Origin: Peterkaempfera podocarpi
GTDB lineage: Bacteria > Actinomycetota > Actinomycetes > Streptomycetales > Streptomycetaceae
Assembly (NCBI RefSeq): GCF_042466665.1
Contig: NZ_CP162102.1
Span: 8,432,001 to 8,496,000 of the forward strand
Direction: 5' to 3'
Length of the DNA: 64,000 nucleotides
Part shown: piece after piece, positions 43,552 to 52,522 of the stretch
Position numbering within the stretch: position 1 is the first letter of the stretch
Layout of the letters: every line of letters starts with the position of its first letter
Translations under genes and position numbers: made by a program
The notes under the pieces: generated by a model
The model's input: only the letters and a program-made list of their open reading frames with translations
The model's database searches: none
What the model was told of the DNA's origin: nothing

Positions 43552-43821
43552 GTGAGCCTGGACCTCCGGGCCGCACAGACTCTTACCGACATGCACAAGG
43601 CAGGCGAGGAACGGCTCCACGACGCCATCGTGCTGTTCGCCCGCGCCCTGGCCATCGAAGTCGCCGCCGCGGCCGCCGCCGGCAAGCCGCTGGCGGGCAC
43701 CAGGCTCACGGACGGCCGCTATGCGGTAGACATCCACCGCGAACCGGTCCTCCTGTACTACCTGCCAGACCCGGACGCGGCCGCGCTGCGCGTGACGGAC
43801 CTGATCTGGCTCGCACTCTGA
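43552..43821 (+). CDS. RelE/ParE-like small protein, toxin-like second gene of a pair
   Basis: This is an 89-residue protein from GTG 43552 (a TTG at 43534 would add six residues). Its C-terminal half has the beta-strand pattern of RelE/ParE toxins: PLAGTRLTDGRYAVDIHREP, VLLYYLPDPDAAALRVTDLI, WLAL. The N-terminal half is a long Ala-rich helix (AIVLFARALAIEVAAAAAAG). Toxin catalytic residues cannot be assigned. With the preceding small acidic gene it forms a plausible type II toxin-antitoxin module; a regulatory protein pair is the alternative. Confidence 0.5.
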   Translation: MSLDLRAAQTLTDMHKAGEERLHDAIVLFARALAIEVAAAAAAGKPLAGTRLTDGRYAVDIHREPVLLYYLPDPDAAALRVTDLIWLAL

Positions 43822-43982
43822 ACCCGTCTGGCCCCGCCACCGGATGTCTCCTGACCTGCGTGCTTGAGCGGAGCATCGCATGGAGGCGGCGTGCCTGCGG
43901 GGGCGAGGGTCGTCGAGCTTGGTGAACGGCATCCGCTGCTCCGCCGTGATCTCCTCCCACGTCGGCCTCGGGGCCGGGGGCC

Positions 43983-44087
43983 ATGTCGGCCGTCTTCGCC
44001 GAGTTCGAAGCCGACCTGCTGGAGAAGCGCAGCCGCGAAGGCATCGCCGTCGCACCCGCCCTTGCCGACCAGGCCTGGACGCCAGCT
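43983..44087 (+). pseudogene. Serine-recombinase (resolvase) remnant
   Basis: The frame reads MSAVFAEFEADLLEKRSREG then IAVAPALA. This is the long E-helix region of serine resolvases (FAEFERDLLRERTREG type). Catalytic N-terminal and DNA-binding C-terminal parts are missing. The surrounding 43822-44272 shows no other feature. Confidence 0.55.
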
Positions 44088-44272
44088 CACTGTCGGACTC
44101 TCACCGCGTCGTGCGCCGAGGGGCGAACATCGCGTGGCCCGGGACCGGGCTCGCCCGACTGAGGCGCCGCCCCGCACCCGCTGCCTGCCGGGGTGTCGGT
44201 ACGGCGCCGCATCCACACCGCAGCAGGAAAATCCAGGTGCCGCGGTTGCCGCTCGTCCCTACGCTTCCCGGC

Positions 44273-44845
44273 ATGGAGACCACCGGGGCTGGACACCTCG
44301 TGAACGTCGTGGATGTCGAAGCCACCTGCTGGGCCGGCGGCCAACCGCCGGGTGCGGTCAGCGAGATCATCGAGATCGGGCTGACGGTCGTCGATCTGGC
44401 CACCGCGGAGCGTGTCGCCCGGCATCGGATCCTGGTGCGTCCCGCCCGGTCCACGGTCAGCGCGTTCTGCACGGAGTTGACCGGGCTCACGCAATACGAG
44501 GTGGATGGAGGGGTCAGCTTCGTCGAGGCGTGTCGGCTGTTGGCGGCCGAACACGACGCCGGGTCCCGCCCGTGGGCCAGTTGGGGCGACTACGACCGCC
44601 ACCAGTTCACCCGGCAGTGCCAGGACACCCGGACGCCCTATCCCTTCGGCCGGCACCACACCAACGCCAAGGCGGCCTTCACCGAGGCATACGGCCTACG
44701 CAAACGCCCGGGCATGGCGCAGGCCTTGGAGATCGCCGGGCGGCGGCTCGAAGGCCGTCACCACCGCGGCGAGGATGACGCCTGGAACATTGCTGCCCTC
44801 GTTCTCCACTTGTCCGGGCAAGGTGCTTGGCCGGATCCGTGCTGA
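44273..44845 (+). CDS. DEDDh-family 3'-5' exonuclease (KapD-like)
   Basis: This is a 190-residue exonuclease-fold protein. ATG 44273 begins METTGAGHLVNVVDVEATCW, giving the ExoI motif Asp14-x-Glu16. ExoII is SWGDYDRHQF and ExoIII is HHRGEDDAWNIAAL, with the catalytic His and Asp. FCTELTGLTQYEVDGGVSF is typical of the KapD/ERI-1-like branch, which acts on RNA or single-stranded nucleic acid. All catalytic residues are visible. It appears to be a single-gene unit convergent with the repeat protein downstream. Confidence 0.88.
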   Translation: METTGAGHLVNVVDVEATCWAGGQPPGAVSEIIEIGLTVVDLATAERVARHRILVRPARSTVSAFCTELTGLTQYEVDGGVSFVEACRLLAAEHDAGSRPWASWGDYDRHQFTRQCQDTRTPYPFGRHHTNAKAAFTEAYGLRKRPGMAQALEIAGRRLEGRHHRGEDDAWNIAALVLHLSGQGAWPDPC

Positions 44846-44971
44846 CCGCACCGTCGAGATCGACCCGAACCACTCTGATATTGAGGGCCTGACCGAGGAG
44901 AACGACGCTCCCAGTGCCGCCGCCCGCGATGGCGCCCGCAGTCGTACGTTCGAGGCTGGGCGACGTGACGG

Positions 44972-46444
44972 CTACAGGCCCGCTTGGGTCAGCAGCCACT
45001 CCATGTGTTCGGCTGGAAGGAACGGCGAGGCACCGGCGGCCTCCGCGACGTGCTCCGAGGGGTCGGCGAGGAGTCGCAGCAGAGCTGGGAGCGGGAGGTT
45101 GCGGTGGGGTGCGACTGCGCGGCGGACGCGGTCTTCCGGGTCGGAGGCCAGCTTCTCGGCGAGTTCCGAAGGTAGATCCGGATCGCGGGGTGCGAAGGAG
45201 CGGAGTCGGGGTTCAGGGTCGGTGGCGAAGCGGCGCAGGGTTTCTGACCCGAACGTCAAGACCTCCTTCGTGTCCCACCAGAACGTGAACTTGTCCCGCC
45301 GGCGGTAGCGGCGTTCGATGGTCTCGGCGGTCGCGGGATCAACCAGGTGCGGGGCGGTGCTGGCCATGGTGAGGCGGACCATCTCCTCTTTGTCGCCGAG
45401 CAGCCGGGCCACCGCGCCGGCGGGAAGGTCCTTGCTGAGTGCCGCTGAGACTCGGAAGCTGACATAGGGCGAGTCGATGTGTGGCAGCGGATCGGCCGTA
45501 ACCCATTGCAGGCGCAGGATCCGCAGTTCCGTGGGTGCGAAGGCGTCTTGATACCAGTGCAGGACTGTTTCATCGTCGGCGTCCGGGCCCGGGTCCGCCG
45601 TCGAACGCGCAAGCTCATGGACCGAGGCGTGGATCTGCGCCCGCACGTGCTTCGGCGTGTCCGGCCGGGCGAAGATCTTCACCCGGACGCTCAAGGCCGG
45701 ATCGACGGCAAGGACCTCGCGGACCGACGGAGGCAAGTCGGGATGCCGGGCGAGCTCAGCGCGCACCTTACTGTCCGGATCCTCGGCGAGCCGCCGGAAG
45801 GTGTCCGCGTCGAGAACGGCGTGAATCACCGCGCCCGCCCGGGTCACAGGGTCCGCCAACAGCGCAGGCAGCAGGTCCGAGGGCGGTATCGGATGCGGCC
45901 GATGCGCGAAGTAGGTGGAACAGGCCGCAGCGCGGACCATGGCCTCGGGATCGGTCAGCAGGATCCGACGGACCTCTTCCGGCGCTTGTGTCCAGTGCGT
46001 CGCCAGCGTGGCGCGGATCGCAGGGGCGGAGTCGGCGGCGAGGCGGGCCCGGAGGTCGGGCGGCGTGCAATGGTGCTTGGCCAGGTACTCGCGGACCTGT
46101 GGATCGGGGTCATCGATGAGCTGCTCCAGCATCTCCCTCGGTGCGGTGGCGGCGTGGATGACGAGCGCGGACCGCACCGCCTTGTCCGGATGGGCGGCCA
46201 GACGGATGCGGAACCGGCCCGGCAGCCGGTCGTTGAGCGCCAGGCTGTGCAGCAGCCAGTGGTCGTCGGTTGCGATGATCTCAGCGATCATGTCCTCGGT
46301 GAGGTCCTGACGCTTCGCCACCTTCCCCCATCCCCGCCGCCAGGCGAACAGTCGCCGGACCATGGCGCCCGGCAGGGCGGAGTTCATCGCCAGCCCGTCC
46401 ATCACCTTGTCGATGTGGACCGGGGTCGGGGCGTCAGAGTCCAT
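44972..46444 (-). CDS. HEAT/LRV-like repeat protein
   Basis: This is a 490-residue cytoplasmic protein made of about 14 helical repeats of ~24-26 residues with the consensus LARHPDLPPSVREVLA-DPxxxVR (examples: LAAHPDKAVRSALVIHAATA, LIDDPDPQVREYLAKHHCTP, LASDPEDRVRRAAVAPHRNL). This is the leucine-rich-repeat-variant pattern seen in Streptomyces. No enzymatic domain, signal peptide or membrane span is present. Such solenoids act as protein-binding scaffolds. Its partner is unknown. Confidence 0.82.
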   Translation of the reverse strand: MDSDAPTPVHIDKVMDGLAMNSALPGAMVRRLFAWRRGWGKVAKRQDLTEDMIAEIIATDDHWLLHSLALNDRLPGRFRIRLAAHPDKAVRSALVIHAATAPREMLEQLIDDPDPQVREYLAKHHCTPPDLRARLAADSAPAIRATLATHWTQAPEEVRRILLTDPEAMVRAAACSTYFAHRPHPIPPSDLLPALLADPVTRAGAVIHAVLDADTFRRLAEDPDSKVRAELARHPDLPPSVREVLAVDPALSVRVKIFARPDTPKHVRAQIHASVHELARSTADPGPDADDETVLHWYQDAFAPTELRILRLQWVTADPLPHIDSPYVSFRVSAALSKDLPAGAVARLLGDKEEMVRLTMASTAPHLVDPATAETIERRYRRRDKFTFWWDTKEVLTFGSETLRRFATDPEPRLRSFAPRDPDLPSELAEKLASDPEDRVRRAVAPHRNLPLPALLRLLADPSEHVAEAAGASPFLPAEHMEWLLTQAGL

Positions 46445-46887
46445 GCGGGCAGGATGCCAGACGGGCTTGGTTGCGACGCTGCGGGGCCGCGGCTGCCACC
46501 GACGAGGGCTCGCATCGAGGGGCGAGATGCGGCGGTGTCCTGAACAGCGCCGACCGCTCCGCCGACAGCATCCGGCCCTGGGGAACGCGCGCCGGCAGAT
46601 TCGTCAGGACACTCATCCGGCCCGGCGATTCTCACTTCCTGTAACTAGATGTTACGAACCGTTACGCTGGTGGTGTTGTGGTACTCCGACCAACGGCACC
46701 GCGGATGTCCGGACCGCGTCCTCAGTCCGTCGTCGTGGTCTGAACGTCCGCTGTAAGGGAGAGCGTCTGTCCGGCAGCCGTACGCCTGCCGGTCGCCGTC
46801 CATCGGGAGACCACCCGCAGAGCGGCAGAACCACTCGGACAACGAGGAAGGCGCCATGAGGATGAGTGAAGAGAGACGGGTGGGCGA
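46445..46887. promoter_or_regulatory. Divergent regulatory region with helically phased GTTACG repeats
   Basis: Between the repeat protein and the next gene lie GTAAC (46641-46645), GTTACG (46651-46656) and GTTACG (46661-46666), with starts exactly 10 bp apart. GTAAC-N5-GTTAC is also a palindrome. The area is AT-richer than its surroundings, as promoters are. The remaining ~220 bases to 46888 are an untranslated leader with no recognised riboswitch. No gene is seen here. Confidence 0.5.
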
Positions 46888-47718
46888 ATGACCGCCGACG
46901 ACCCGGGCCTGGTGCCGGACTGGCCCTGGCCCGCCGTCCAGATCATGGCCGACGGCCGGGTCGAGGTCGACGGCATCGCAGTGCCTGTGCCCGAGGGCCT
47001 GGACGCCGACGGTGTACGCCGCTGGGCGGTGGCGCACGCCGCCCGGCAGTACGCGCGGATCGGCCGCCCGATCCGGGTCACCGCCATCGACCCCGACGGC
47101 ACTCGCCGACCGCTGATCGTCCACCCCGACGGCGCCGTCCTCCAGGCCCTCGAACCCGAACCCCCGCACCGCACCGGGCACAGACTCCGCCCCGTCGGCC
47201 GACCGGAGGGCTCCGGCCGAGGCACCTCCCGGTCCCGGAGGCTGACCGGGGCGGCCTTCCTCGTCTCCGGCGTCCTGGGTCTCGCGCTGGTCGCCCTGGT
47301 CGCCGCCCCCGGCGCCCACCACCTGGGCCAGGCGTCGCAGGGGCCGGCCTTCCCGCCCCGGGCCACCCCGCCGTTGCCCAACCTCTCACCGCCGGCACTG
47401 CGCCCCGAGCCCGAAGGCGCCCCGACACCGACCACCACCTCGGCCGGGGAGCCTGACCTGCTTCCTTCGGCTGCCCCGAGTCCGCAGGTCACCAGCATGC
47501 AGCCTGCGGACCGGGCCCCGTCGATCCCCGAGGTTCCCCACCCCGTCCAGAGGCACCACGCCCTGAAGCACCGCACCCCTGAGCGCCTCAGGTTTCAGAT
47601 CCCCAAGGGAAGCAAGGGCTTCCGTTTCACGGTCCCCAAGGGTTCCTGCCACGCGCTCGCCAAGGAGGGCGGTCTCCCTGGACGCCTCTTCACTGCCTGT
47701 CGCAGCCTCTTCGAGTGA
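46888..47718 (+). CDS. Single-span membrane protein of unknown function
   Basis: This is a 276-residue protein with a cytoplasmic N-terminal domain of ~115 residues (WPWPAVQIMADGRVEVDGIA to PLIVHPDGAVLQALEPEP). One membrane span follows (AFLVSGVLGLALVALVAAPG), then a Pro/Thr-rich extracellular linker and a basic C-terminal part (RFQIPKGSKGFRFTVPKGSC) with two cysteines. It resembles Streptomyces envelope proteins of unknown role. No family is recognised. Regulation probably uses the phased GTTACG repeats upstream. Confidence 0.65.
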   Translation: MTADDPGLVPDWPWPAVQIMADGRVEVDGIAVPVPEGLDADGVRRWAVAHAARQYARIGRPIRVTAIDPDGTRRPLIVHPDGAVLQALEPEPPHRTGHRLRPVGRPEGSGRGTSRSRRLTGAAFLVSGVLGLALVALVAAPGAHHLGQASQGPAFPPRATPPLPNLSPPALRPEPEGAPTPTTTSAGEPDLLPSAAPSPQVTSMQPADRAPSIPEVPHPVQRHHALKHRTPERLRFQIPKGSKGFRFTVPKGSCHALAKEGGLPGRLFTACRSLFE

Positions 47719-47779
47719 GTCCCGTCCGCGGGACCCGAACGCCTTCTCGGAGGTCCTGAACACCCCGGTCACGACAGGC

Positions 47780-47860
47780 CGGGTGAAGACCGATCAGCCC
47801 GTTCGCCTGATCGGCGACTACGGGACCGGCGAGTCCCATCTGCGGGGCGTCGGCAGGGAC
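47780..47860 (+). pseudogene. IstB (IS21 helper ATPase) remnant
   Basis: The reading QPVRLIGDYGTGESHLRG resembles the Walker A region of IstB proteins (IGDSGTGKSHLL type), but the essential Lys is Glu and the rest of the gene is missing. The flanking 47719-48179 holds no other recognisable feature. Confidence 0.4.
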
Positions 47861-48179
47861 GGTCTCTTCGGCCGGGTCGTCCGGCCGTGAACGGTCCCGG
47901 CTTGTGGGGGTCCCGGCCTGCGCTGCGGGCTCTGCAGAGCTGTGCGGTGTCGGCGTTCGCGTGAACTCACGTACGCCGACACCGGCACCCCTGACGCATC
48001 CCTCGCCCGGCAACGGACATCACCGCGAGACCGCCCCCTGAGGACCCGGCTCGTTGTGAGGTGAGCAGGTCGCCTGATCCCCAGCCAGGGGCCCACTGCT
48101 GTGGCCGGCAGCGTTCACCGGAGCGCCCGGTCACCGAAGGGCAACTTGGTGACGTCGCTGGTCGCAGCGCTACTCTTTC

Positions 48180-48992
48180 GTGGTGACCGAAATCCAGGAA
48201 CCCCGCGCCGTCGTCGTCGCGTTGACGGATGTTGCTGTCCACCGCCGTACCACCGGACAGGAGGTCATCCTCGACGGGATCACCTGGACCGTCCGGTCTG
48301 GCGAGCATTGGGCGCTGTTGGGGGCCAACGGCGCAGGCAAGTCCACCCTGCTGCGGCTCGCCGGGGCGGTCATGTACCCCACCGCCGGCACGGTCGAGGT
48401 CCTCGGCGATCGACTCGGCCGCGTCGACATGCGCGAGCTGCGAGCGCGCGTCGGCCTGGTGTCCGCGGCTCAGAAGGTCCCGCTGGACGCCACCGCCCAC
48501 ACCATTGTCCTCACGGGGGCGACCGGCACGGTACAGCCGCTCTGGCGCAAGTACGACGCTGCGACCCGTGAGCGTGCCCACGTCCTGCTCGCCGAGCTCG
48601 GGTGCAAGGAGCTCGCCGATCGCCGTTTCGGCGACTGCTCGGGCGGCCAGCGCGCCCGGATCCTCATCTGCCGTGCCTTGATGGCCGATCCGTCGCTGCT
48701 CCTGCTCGACGAGCCGTTCAACGCCCTTGACCTGCCCTCCCGCGAGGACCTCGTGGACGCACTGCACCGGCTTGCGGCCGACCGGGCCGGCCTTGCCACC
48801 GTCACGGTCACCCACCATGTGGAGGAACTCCCGCCCAGCACCACGCATGCCTTCCTGCTCAAGGAGGGCCGCGAGCTGGCATCCGGTCCGGTCGACGGCG
48901 TGCTCACCCAGGACAACATGACGGTCTGCTTCGGACGTCCCATTCGGGTATCCCGCCACGACGGCCGGTGGTACGCACGCTCGGGCCGCTGA
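48180..48992 (+). CDS. Stand-alone ABC ATPase (ModF/YlmA-like)
   Basis: This is a 270-residue single-domain ATPase starting at GTG 48180 (GTG 48183 is equally possible). Walker A is GANGAGKST, signature CSGGQRARI, Walker B LLLLDEPFNALD, H loop TVTHHVEEL. The C-terminal end (GRPIRVSRHDGRWYARS) is typical of the YlmA/ModF-like branch. No permease gene is adjacent, so it may work with proteins encoded elsewhere or have a non-transport role. Confidence 0.85.
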   Translation: MVTEIQEPRAVVVALTDVAVHRRTTGQEVILDGITWTVRSGEHWALLGANGAGKSTLLRLAGAVMYPTAGTVEVLGDRLGRVDMRELRARVGLVSAAQKVPLDATAHTIVLTGATGTVQPLWRKYDAATRERAHVLLAELGCKELADRRFGDCSGGQRARILICRALMADPSLLLLDEPFNALDLPSREDLVDALHRLAADRAGLATVTVTHHVEELPPSTTHAFLLKEGRELASGPVDGVLTQDNMTVCFGRPIRVSRHDGRWYARSGR

Positions 48993-49660
48993 GCGCCACC
49001 ACGTAACGCGGCCGGCGGCGGCACAGCCTTCGCCTGCGGGCCCTGCACACAGGCCGCCTTCCTGTGGCAGTGCTGATCAACTGCACAGGATCCGCGTCCG
49101 ACAGCGTCCGCCGAACCTCAGCCAGAGCCTCTCGCCCGCGGACCTCACGATGAGCATCATTCCTCACGGAATGTGCGTCAGGTCCCCCATCGGAGAGGGT
49201 GTGTCGAGGTTTCCGGAAAGGGCTGTCGATCAATGGCTACTCGAACGGTGCTCAGAGGCAGCAGCGGTCGGAGTGGACGAGGCAGCGCGATGAGCCGGGC
49301 CAGCAGTGGCCGGGTAGTGATGGGGGGCGACGCGTACATGGATGGTCACTCCGATGATCTCGACCAGGATCTGGGGCGCTACGACCACCGCAACGATGGT
49401 GGGGCGCTGGGCCATGTCTGGCGTTGCGGTCAATTCCGGGTTACGACGCGGCGAGGCGCGTCACGGTCAGGGCGAACGCCTCAGTTTCGCCCCATCACCC
49501 CTTGAAGGCGCAGCGCGCGACGCCGCCGAGATTGAGCGGTCGTGTCGCTGTGTACTGCCTTTGCGGCGCAGGTAGCCGGAGGTGTTGCATTGCGAGACCG
49601 TCCATGTGATGCGTAGCACTTCTGGGTGCCTCGGGTCGGGGTGTGCGCGATCATGACCGG
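48993..49660. other. Long intergenic stretch before comB-like gene
   Basis: There is no convincing gene. A minus-strand ORF at 49230-49433 (67 codons, MAQRPTIVAVVVAPQILVEI) is moderately protein-like, but it has no clear ribosome site and no family match. No hairpin stands out. Confidence 0.35.
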
Positions 49661-50356
49661 ATGAACGCTCGTTTCCTGGGGATCGCCGAGCTGGTCGAGG
49701 CCCCGTCCGTGGCGGTCGTAGTCGACGTCATGCGTGCTTTCACGGTGGCTGCCTGGGCTTTTGCCCAGGGGGCGGAAAAGATCGTGCTTGCGGAGTCGCT
49801 GGACGAGGCGCTCGCGCTCAAGGCTCGACACCCGGATTGGGTGGCACTCAAAGACGGTCCGTCTGCGCCTGGGTTCGACGCCGTCAACTCGCCGGGCCTA
49901 CTGCGGTTCGTCGACCTTGGCGGACGGACCGTGGTGCAGAAGACCACGGCAGGCACAGTCGGTGCTCTTGCGGTCAAGGAGGCGTCGCTGGTGCTGTGCG
50001 CCAGTTTCGTGGTGGCGGAGGCGACGGCTCGGCTCTTGCGGGCACGCGAGTGTGACAGTGTCACGTTCGTGGTCACCGGCGAGGACGGGCGCGCCGATGA
50101 AGATCTGGCGTGCGCTCAATACATCGCTCGGAGGGCCGCCGAGGCGGGGACGGATGCGGCTCAGTTCCTGCGCCGCGCCGGCGAGTCGCGCGCGGCCTCC
50201 GAGCTGGCGGAGGGCGTGCGTCAAGGAGTTCATCCTGATGACGTCGCACTCTGTCTCGAGCTCGACCGGTTCCCCTTTGCCATGGTGGCGGCCTTGGAGG
50301 ACTCGCTCATGGTCCTCCGTCCATGCGCCGTGCCTTCGCTGAACGACGGGGCTTGA
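49661..50356 (+). CDS. ComB-like 2-phosphosulfolactate phosphatase family protein
   Basis: This is a 231-residue enzyme of the ComB fold. ATG 49661 is chosen over one 18 bases upstream. Family features are VVVDVMRAFTVAAWAFAQGA (the opening D-V-x-R-A motif), KDGPSAPGFDAVNSPG, VVQKTTAGTVGALAVKEASL and TFVVTGEDGRADEDLACAQY. ComB hydrolyses phosphosulfolactate in coenzyme M synthesis, but none of the partner genes is nearby. In this actinobacterium it probably has another phosphatase role. It appears monocistronic. Confidence 0.85.
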   Translation: MNARFLGIAELVEAPSVAVVVDVMRAFTVAAWAFAQGAEKIVLAESLDEALALKARHPDWVALKDGPSAPGFDAVNSPGLLRFVDLGGRTVVQKTTAGTVGALAVKEASLVLCASFVVAEATARLLRARECDSVTFVVTGEDGRADEDLACAQYIARRAAEAGTDAAQFLRRAGESRAASELAEGVRQGVHPDDVALCLELDRFPFAMVAALEDSLMVLRPCAVPSLNDGA

Positions 50357-50780
50357 TCCAAAGCCTGGGCTGGAGGCAGTGCCCGAGGGTGGTGTGCCGG
50401 GACGGGCCCGGTGCTCGGCGCGCAGTGCGGTCTGTGTCGGCCGGTCGGAAGGGGAGGCAGGGCGCATCGCTTCGGCGGCGGGTCCGGCGTTCTCGTACGG
50501 CCGTTGGCGGCTCTGTCCCGCGACAGGGAGTCCCGGCGAGAAGGGTGTGGCTGCGGGCAGGGAAGCGGCGGCGAATGCGCATCGCCTCACCGGGCAGGTC
50601 AGCCGCGGCGAGGCAGCTGACCTGCCGCGGCCGGCAGCGAGATGGTCCCCTGCGGCAGCGGGTGACAGGACCCGGGGCTGGATCACGCGGCACGCGGGAG
50701 TACGGCCGTGGTCGGCTCGGGTCCTGAGCGGTCGCAGATGCGGGCCAGGCGGGGAGTCGTCAGCGTCACCGCTGCCCGGG
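50357..50780. other. Convergent intergenic stretch with a hairpin
   Basis: This lies between the ends of the ComB-like gene and the decarboxylase operon. Arms GGCAGGTCAGC (50593-50603) and GCTGACCTGCC (50616-50626) form a perfect 11-bp stem with a 12-nt loop, a plausible bidirectional terminator. No gene is seen. Confidence 0.5.
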
Positions 50781-51044
50781 TCAGGTGCGCTCGGCTGCGC
50801 TGCGGCTACCGTTCGTGGCCGCGCTGAGGAGTGGGGGGATGGTGGGTACTTCGATGGCGTTGGCGATGTCTTCGGCGGTCATCTGGAACTGGACGGGGTA
50901 GGCGTGACGCTGGGTGCGCCGTTCGGGTTCGGTGGTGCGCCACATGTACAGGCAGCGCGGGCACTGGAGGACCTCCCACACCCCCGGGTCGGGGGAGGTC
51001 GTGATCGTCTCGATGGTGTTGCACGCGCAGCGCGGGCAGGTCAT
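50781..51044 (-). CDS. bsdD: Non-oxidative hydroxyarylic acid decarboxylase subunit D
   Basis: This is an 87-residue BsdD/VdcD-family small subunit. It starts MTCPRCACNTIETITTSPDP after AAGGAGT. Two CxxC pairs (CPRC at 3-6 and QCPRCLYMW) form a zinc ribbon, and the C-terminal IEVPTIPPLL matches the family. It is the last gene of the three-gene operon. Its biochemical role beside the UbiD subunit is not well defined, but it belongs to phenolic-acid decarboxylase systems. Confidence 0.9.
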   Translation of the reverse strand: MTCPRCACNTIETITTSPDPGVWEVLQCPRCLYMWRTTEPERRTQRHAYPVQFQMTAEDIANAIEVPTIPPLLSAATNGSRSAAERT

Positions 51045-51075
51045 CTGTGGACTCCTTCGGGCGTGGTGGGGATTG

Positions 51076-52500
51076 TCAGCGGTCGGCGAGCAGGGACTGG
51101 AGCCGTGCGGCCCATGCGGCGGTCTCCGGGAGGTCCTTGGCCGGGGTGCTGAAGTTGCCGCGGTGGTCGGGGGAGATCGGCGTCGTGGCGTCGATGATCA
51201 TCTTGCTGGTGATGCCAGCGGGCTGCGAGGCGGGTGCCAGTTCCACCACCGAAAGGTTCGGGATGATGACGACGTCTTCCTTGGGGTTGACCTTGGCGGA
51301 CTGGGCCCAGAGCACCTGGGGCAGGTTGAACGGGTCGACGTCCTCGTCCACGACGATGACCTGGGTGACGTAGCCGAGGCCGTGCGGGGTGGTCATCGCG
51401 CGCATGCCGACGGCCTTGGCGAATCCTCCGTAGCGCTTCTTGGTGGAGATGATCACCAGCAGCCCGTGGGTGTACATGGCGTTGACGGCCTGCACCTCGG
51501 GGAACTCCGCGCGCAGCTGCTTCAGCAGCGGGACGCAGGTGTTGGGGCCGACGAGGTAGTCGCACTCCGTCCAGGGCATCCCCAGGTACAGCGACTCGAA
51601 GACGGGGGCGGTGCGGTAGGAGACCCGGTCGATGCGGACCACGGGCATCCGCCGCCCGCCGGAGTAGTGACCGGTGAACTCCCCGAAGGGGCCCTCGATC
51701 TGACGCACCCGCGACTCGATGACGCCCTCGATGACCACCTCGGAGCCCCACGGCACGTCGAACCCGGTCAGGGGTGCGGTGGCGATGGGCATGGGGGCGC
51801 CGCGCAGCGCGCCGGCCATCTCGTACTCGGACTGGTCGTAGGCCATGGGCATCCCGGCCACGATCGGTACCACTGGGTCGTTGCCGAGAGTGATCGCCAC
51901 GGGAAGGTCCTCGCCGCGCTCCTCGGCCATGCGCAGGTGCTTGGCGATGTCGTGCATCGGGACGGGCTGCAGCGCGAGCCGGTTGCGGCCGATCACCTCG
52001 ATGCGGTAGGTGCCGAGGTTCTGCTTGCCGAAGTGGTCCGGGTCCTGGGGGTCACGGGAGACGACCGCTGCCTTGTCGAGGTAGAAGCCTCCGTCGCCGT
52101 CGTTGAGGCGGAACAGCGGCAGGATCCGGAAGAGATCGACGTCCTTCCCCTCCATGGTGTTCTGCCGCCAGGGCGCGTCCTCACGGCGTTCGGGGATGAC
52201 GGGGAACGCGTCCCAGCGCCGGGCGAACTCCTCCACCTGCTCCTTGGTCGTGGTCTCCTTGGGCAGGCCCAGGGCCAGCGCGTGGTTGCGCCACGAGCCG
52301 TGGACGTTCATCACGACGCGGGCGTCGGTGAATCCCTTGATGCGGTCGAACCACAGGGCGGGTGCTCCGTCGCCGATGCGTCCGCAGGCGTTGGCCGCCG
52401 CCGCGATGTCCGGTTCGGGAAGGACCTCGTCCGCGATACGCAGCAGCTGGCCCTCCTTCTCCAGTGTCTCCAGGAACGACCGCAGGTCGTCGTATGCCAT
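51076..52500 (-). CDS. bsdC: UbiD-family phenolic acid decarboxylase, catalytic subunit C
   Basis: This is a 474-residue UbiD-fold decarboxylase that uses prenylated FMN. ATG 52500 follows AAAGGAGTC. Key family stretches are NLGTYRIEVIGRNRLALQPV (prFMN/metal binding), the Glu pair in QIEGPFGEFTGHYSGG (E-x4-E of the catalytic E-R-E network) and YVTQVIVVDEDVDPFNLPQV. It non-oxidatively decarboxylates a hydroxybenzoate-type acid such as vanillate or 4-hydroxybenzoate. The cofactor is supplied by the UbiX-like product of the gene just upstream, 22 nt away. Confidence 0.92.
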   Translation of the reverse strand: MAYDDLRSFLETLEKEGQLLRIADEVLPEPDIAAAANACGRIGDGAPALWFDRIKGFTDARVVMNVHGSWRNHALALGLPKETTTKEQVEEFARRWDAFPVIPERREDAPWRQNTMEGKDVDLFRILPLFRLNDGDGGFYLDKAAVVSRDPQDPDHFGKQNLGTYRIEVIGRNRLALQPVPMHDIAKHLRMAEERGEDLPVAITLGNDPVVPIVAGMPMAYDQSEYEMAGALRGAPMPIATAPLTGFDVPWGSEVVIEGVIESRVRQIEGPFGEFTGHYSGGRRMPVVRIDRVSYRTAPVFESLYLGMPWTECDYLVGPNTCVPLLKQLRAEFPEVQAVNAMYTHGLLVIISTKKRYGGFAKAVGMRAMTTPHGLGYVTQVIVVDEDVDPFNLPQVLWAQSAKVNPKEDVVIIPNLSVVELAPASQPAGITSKMIIDATTPISPDHRGNFSTPAKDLPETAAWAARLQSLLADR

Positions 52501-52522
52501 GGCTGACTCCTTTGCGAAATGA

